Assembly (NCBI RefSeq): GCF_000001735.4
Contig: NC_003071.7
Coordinates: 10,781,151-10,845,150 of the forward strand
Length of the DNA: 64,000 bases
Origin: Arabidopsis thaliana
Taxonomy: Eukaryota; Streptophyta; Magnoliopsida; Brassicales; Brassicaceae
Direction of reading: 5' to 3'
Of the stretch, positions 60,201 to 64,000 are shown piece by piece (position 1 is the first letter of the stretch; every line of letters starts with the position of its first letter). A program made the position numbers and the translations under genes. The notes under the pieces are model-generated. The model saw only the letters and a program-made list of their open reading frames with translations, searched no databases and was not told the origin of the DNA.

Positions 60201-60731
60201 GGTGTTATCCCGACAGAGCTTGGAGATCTCTTGAAACTACGAACCTTGAATCTATCTCACAATTCCTTGTTGGGATCTATACCATCCAGCTTCTCCAAAC
60301 TGATAGATGTTGAGAGCCTTGATCTTTCTCATAACATGTTGCAGGGAAGCATTCCTCAGCTACTCAGCAGCCTTACCTCTCTTGCTGTGTTCGACGTGTC
60401 TTCCAACAATTTATCAGGAATCATTCCCCAAGGAAGGCAGTTTAACACCTTTGAAGAGGAGAGCTACTTAGGAAATCCTCTGCTTTGTGGACCACCGACC
60501 AGTAGAAGTTGTGAGACTAATAAGAGTCCAGAGGAAGCAGATAATGGACAAGAAGAAGAAGACGATAAAGCTGCTATTGATATGATGGTTTTCTATTTTA
60601 GTACTGCTTCAATTTATGTGACCGCATTGATAGGCGTTCTTGTACTTATGTGCTTTGATTGTCCTTGGCGTCGAGCATGGCTCCGCATTGTGGATGCTTT
60701 CATCGCCTCAGCTAAACATGTGTTGCCTTAG
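57216..60731 (+). CDS. RLP21: Receptor-like protein RLP21
   Basis: Leucine-rich-repeat receptor-like protein without a kinase, probably AT2G25470. Exons: 57216-57615, 57711-57866, 57957-58025, 58180-58254, 58378-58452 and 58570-60731, giving 978 residues. The small exons are phase 1 and each encodes about one LRR, so the introns fall between repeats. The ATG at 57216 and another four codons later both precede the signal peptide. The Cys-paired LRR cap ([26 protein letters not shown]) is intact, followed by more than 20 LRRs, an island before the last four repeats, a capped end ([11 protein letters not shown]), an acidic stretch, one membrane span near the C-terminus and a short tail. Intron 4 begins with GC (TTGCAAG|GCAAGC). 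A cell-surface receptor is expected; the ligand is unknown. Confidence 0.9.
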
Positions 60732-62298
60732 ATCTGTTGAGCTTAGTTCTTGGATATTTCAGTGAAATTTTGTTTATGTATGGTTTGAGTGTTTTTGTAG
60801 TGTAATTTACGATGCCTTTTCACTTATGAATAGTTGTGTCTCTTTATCTCAATTTTTTGTTAAAATATTTAAGGTTTTTTTTGTCTTTTTATTGAATCTT
60901 TTTTTTATTGAAATATTTACGGATTTTTTAAAAGGTTTTGTCCTCTTATTACATGTCTTTTGCACTTTTGAACGGTTGTGTCTTTTTAATGCAATTTTTT
61001 GTTGATATATTTATAAATTCTTTCGAATGTATCTTTCTATCGTATCTTTTTGTTGAAATGTTTACGATTATTTTTTACAATCGTATATTTTCAGTTTACG
61101 TTTGTGTCTTTATAGTTGTATCTAATCATTTAAAGTTATGTCTCTTCATTATATTTTATTGCATTTACTCGTCACAATTTCTCGTATGAGTAGTTGTCTA
61201 TCTAAATGTTTGTGACTTTTGAACTTTATATATTTGTCACTTTCTAAGTGAATCCCAAATTTTTGTTCTTTTACACAAATTTGTTTTATTATAAATCCAA
61301 ACTAATTAATCTGTAAAGTAGCTCCAAGTTCTTTACTCTCTAAACTATTTTTAAACATACATTATTTCAATATTAAAGAAATTCCTCTAATTTTTGATCT
61401 AAAAAAAATAAAAAATTGGCATCTTCGTTAGAATTTTTATACTTTTTTAAAGTTGATTAAAAATTCTTCATTTCTATGATCATTCCAAAATTTGATTTAG
61501 AATATATAATTTTTAATGAACTTTAAATTTTAGATTGCAATGTATTTTGATTTATTGTTAAAAAAAACTTTTTAAAAAAAAATTATCTTAGTTTATGACT
61601 TTTCGTTTCATATTTGTTTATTACAAACTTTTTTGAAATAATTTTCTCCGCGATGTCGCCGGGGTCTGCGTCCTAGTTATTAGTACAATGGAATCAAACT
61701 AATGTAAAACTGTGAACTTGACGGAAAAAAAAAAAAAATACTGTGAACAGCAAAGGGAAAAAAAAAAAAGAAAAAAAATGTCAGAACAAATCCTTCTCCT
61801 CCATTGAGACAGTGTACTTCTGCTTCAATGGACATTTGATATCATCAAATCCTGCGTCAGGTGAGAAAGACGCTTCGCCGTTGTCAGAGTTCCTTTTCTT
61901 TATTCTCTGTAGAAACTAGAGGCAAAAAATGTCGGAAGTTTTCATGAATCTGAGTAACTTGTATCTGCTTCTGTTTACATGTTTCTTTGGTCCGTAGATC
62001 GAAGTAGAACTGTCACTTACAGTTTAAGACTAGTAAGCTCATTACTAAACAACTGTATTAACAAGATTTAGGCTTCTTTTTTTATTAGAATGTTTAGATT
62101 TGCTTCTAATTCAGATGTAATTTTAGTTTATTCAATCTCAAGAACCAGACGATGAGTTATTTACATGAAAGATAGGCTTAATTAGGTTGTTTCTATTGGC
62201 CTAAGTGAAATGTGTGCCTCCTATGTTGGGTGTTTTAACTAATGCTGATTGATATGTCATATGTTGACTGATTATGTTACTGTGTTTGTAGTTTACGA
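60732..62298. other. Intergenic and 5' UTR of the WVD2-like gene
   Basis: RLP21 3' UTR, then T-rich sequence to about 61640. A likely leader exon ends at 61860 (tgcgtcag|gtgaga). Its acceptor would be at 62291 (gtttgtag|tttacg), leaving seven untranslated bases before the ATG at 62299. That makes a 5' UTR intron of about 431 nt. Confidence 0.5.
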
Positions 62299-64000
62299 AT
62301 GGACTCTGAAAGCGTCGTAGCTGCTGACGGTGCGGATTGTGCTATTGCAAATGGTGAAGTGACAATGGAAGGAGACAGTAGTAATGGAAATGGTGGTACT
62401 TCAGAGAATTTGGAATGTTGTTCTACTCAGCATCCTATGGAGGCATCTGAGGTTGGTGACAAAGAATTTTAACGTTTTTTTTTTTTTGCCTTTTCTGCAC
62501 AAATAATTGTTATTGACTTTGCAGTTTTTTCGCTTTTTCCAGGGCACACAGAATGAACAAGTGGATGATTCAAAACAGATGAGAGGACAAAAGGTGCAAG
62601 GAAGGGTCAAGCATGAGAAGACCTCTGGAGGCAAGAATATTCCATCAGTCTTGGTGAAGAAGAAAAAAGATGGGAAAGTGGTGGCATCAAATGGTTCTGT
62701 TGCTCCAAACGTAAAGCCTGTAAAGTCTCCTAAGAGCAAATCGCTCAATGGTAGAGAGGCTCATGTCACGAAGGTTACTAATCTCTTTGTTGCTCCTATA
62801 GTTACTGGTGATTAGCCATGTGTCTTCTTGGCTGAATGTTGTCTCTGATCTCTTCATTTGTTCTTATCAGCATGGGAACCATGACTCTCTACCAGCTGAA
62901 GGGACCAGGTACCAATATCATTCTTTAAAACATGGTTTCTGTTTTGCATCAGTTCATTGCCAAAACTCTAAAACGATTAATGCAAACATTCCATCAAGAT
63001 TATGTATTAGTTCCTGTCGTTAAGTCTGGTAGTTTGTTTCTCTCTTTGATACAGGGACAAGCCAAAACTGAGGGAAACAAGGAAACAAGTCAATGATACA
63101 TCTGAAGATGATACACAGTAGTATGTCTTTTTGGGATTCACTCTTCATTCTCATTTCCTTAGCACTTTTTTCTGACTAAAACTTGCTTACTGTTTAGTAG
63201 TCCAAAAGAAGATGATGGCAAACCTCGTCGAGCTAGTGCACTTCCAAATTATGGATTCAGTTTTAGATGTGACCAACGAGCTGAAAAAAGAAGAGAGGTT
63301 TCATTTACTTCACTGTACTTATCCTCACAACAAACATGCAACCAAGTATCATATTTCTCTGTCATGTGATGCAGTTCTATTCAAAGCTTGAGGAAAAGAT
63401 CCATGCGAAAGAAGAAGAAAAGAATACCGTACAAGCTAAGTCCAAGGTTGTGTTCTATGCCCTCTTGTTTTTCTTAAAATGTCCTATTATTCATTTAAAG
63501 TGTCTATATGCTCAGTCTTCTACTGTAAATATCATCTGGAATACTTGCAGGAAACTCAAGAAGCTGAGCTTAAGATGCTAAGGAAGAGTCTGAACTTCAA
63601 AGCCACACCTATGCCTACCTTCTATCAAGAACCTCAGCTACCTAAAACAGAGTTAAAGAAGGTACATCTCTGCAATTAAAGAAGGTACTTTCTCATTTTC
63701 TCTCATGTCGTAAGTACATAGTATCATGTGAAATGCTATATACTTGTAGATAGCGATAACAAGACCAAAATCTCCAAAACTCGGGCGGAAGAAGACCAAT
63801 TCTCGAGCAGATTCTGAAGAAGCCATTACTATTCAAACCCCTCGCTTTGGTAGGTTGAGCTTAGATGAGAAAACTCCTAAAGATAACCCGGTTGTTGAAG
63901 GAAGTGTACCCGGTGAGACCAAGAAGCCACCAGTGCGCAAGTCACTTCCCAGGTTGCCTTCAGAAAAGACAAATCTGTCCAACGGGAAGGTGGCTCCAGC
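62299..64000 (+). CDS. WDL6: TPX2/WVD2-like microtubule-associated protein (3' part outside window)
   Basis: Probably AT2G25480. Exons: 62299-62451, 62543-62773, 62871-62908, 63055-63120, 63198-63297, 63375-63446, 63551-63661, and 63750 running to the window end without a stop. All introns are GT-AG and the phases agree. The N-terminus is acidic and low-complexity, followed by a Lys/Ser-rich basic region. The signature is [20 protein letters not shown] (residues about 185-204), the KLEEK motif of the WVD2/WDL group of TPX2 proteins, followed by a helical segment ([20 protein letters not shown]) and the conserved [11 protein letters not shown]. The protein probably binds cortical microtubules and affects anisotropic growth. 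The WDL6 name is from memory. Confidence 0.85.

Overview
The window looks like Arabidopsis thaliana nuclear DNA. The intergenic sequence is AT-rich, the genes are compact with many short introns, and there are Brassicaceae-specific families: the glucosinolate dioxygenase GSL-OH, receptor-like proteins and a defensin-like LCR peptide. From memory, the gene order matches chromosome 2 around AT2G25320 to AT2G25480. Locus names come from recognition, not from a search. Splice sites were read by eye, and each multi-exon model below was checked so that the exon lengths sum to an open frame.

Layout. 0.8-10.2 kb (-): two tandem MATH/TRAF-like genes, a full-length one and a truncated copy. 11.5-12.7 kb (-): the R-SNARE VAMP712. 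14.0-14.9 kb (+): a small cysteine-rich secreted peptide. 15.5-16.2 kb: an Emigrant/pogo-type MITE. 16.4-19.6 kb (+): the PX protein EREL2. 20.2-22.4 kb (+): the exosome subunit RRP40. 22.8-31.1 kb (+): three tandem RNase H-like plus RBR (RING-IBR-RING) E3 genes in different stages of decay, one split by a PIF/Harbinger-like MITE. 31.5-32.1 kb (-): an F-box-associated pseudogene. 32.7 kb (+): tRNA-Arg(TCT). 33.3-34.8 kb (+): the RING-H2 protein ATL22. 35.9-39.8 kb (+): a rearranged TOPLESS-like gene. 41.6-43.5 kb (+): the ANTH clathrin adaptor ECA4. 45.6-48.3 kb (+): frameshifted RLP20. 49.1-50.4 kb (-): GSL-OH, with copies of its promoter on both sides. 52.2-54.2 kb (-): an NT-C2 domain gene. 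57.2-60.7 kb (+): RLP21. 62.3 kb to the end (+): a WVD2-like TPX2 gene that continues past the window.

The genes are independent units, not an operon. VAMP712, EREL2 and ECA4 all concern endosome/vacuole traffic. ATL22, the RBR genes and the F-box relic belong to ubiquitin-ligase families. As I recall, VAMP712-EREL2-RRP40-ECA4-WDL6 have paralogues in the same order on chromosome 4. The stable genes would then be a whole-genome-duplication backbone, with the fast-changing families (RBR, F-box, RLP, GSL-OH) inserted or expanded between them.

I found no clearly new biological system. The most unusual items are the TOPLESS-like gene with two LisH-CTLH modules and one WD40 propeller, the near-identical direct repeats bracketing GSL-OH, the hybrid exon in the truncated MATH gene, the decaying RNase H-RBR array with its MITE, and five GC-AG introns.
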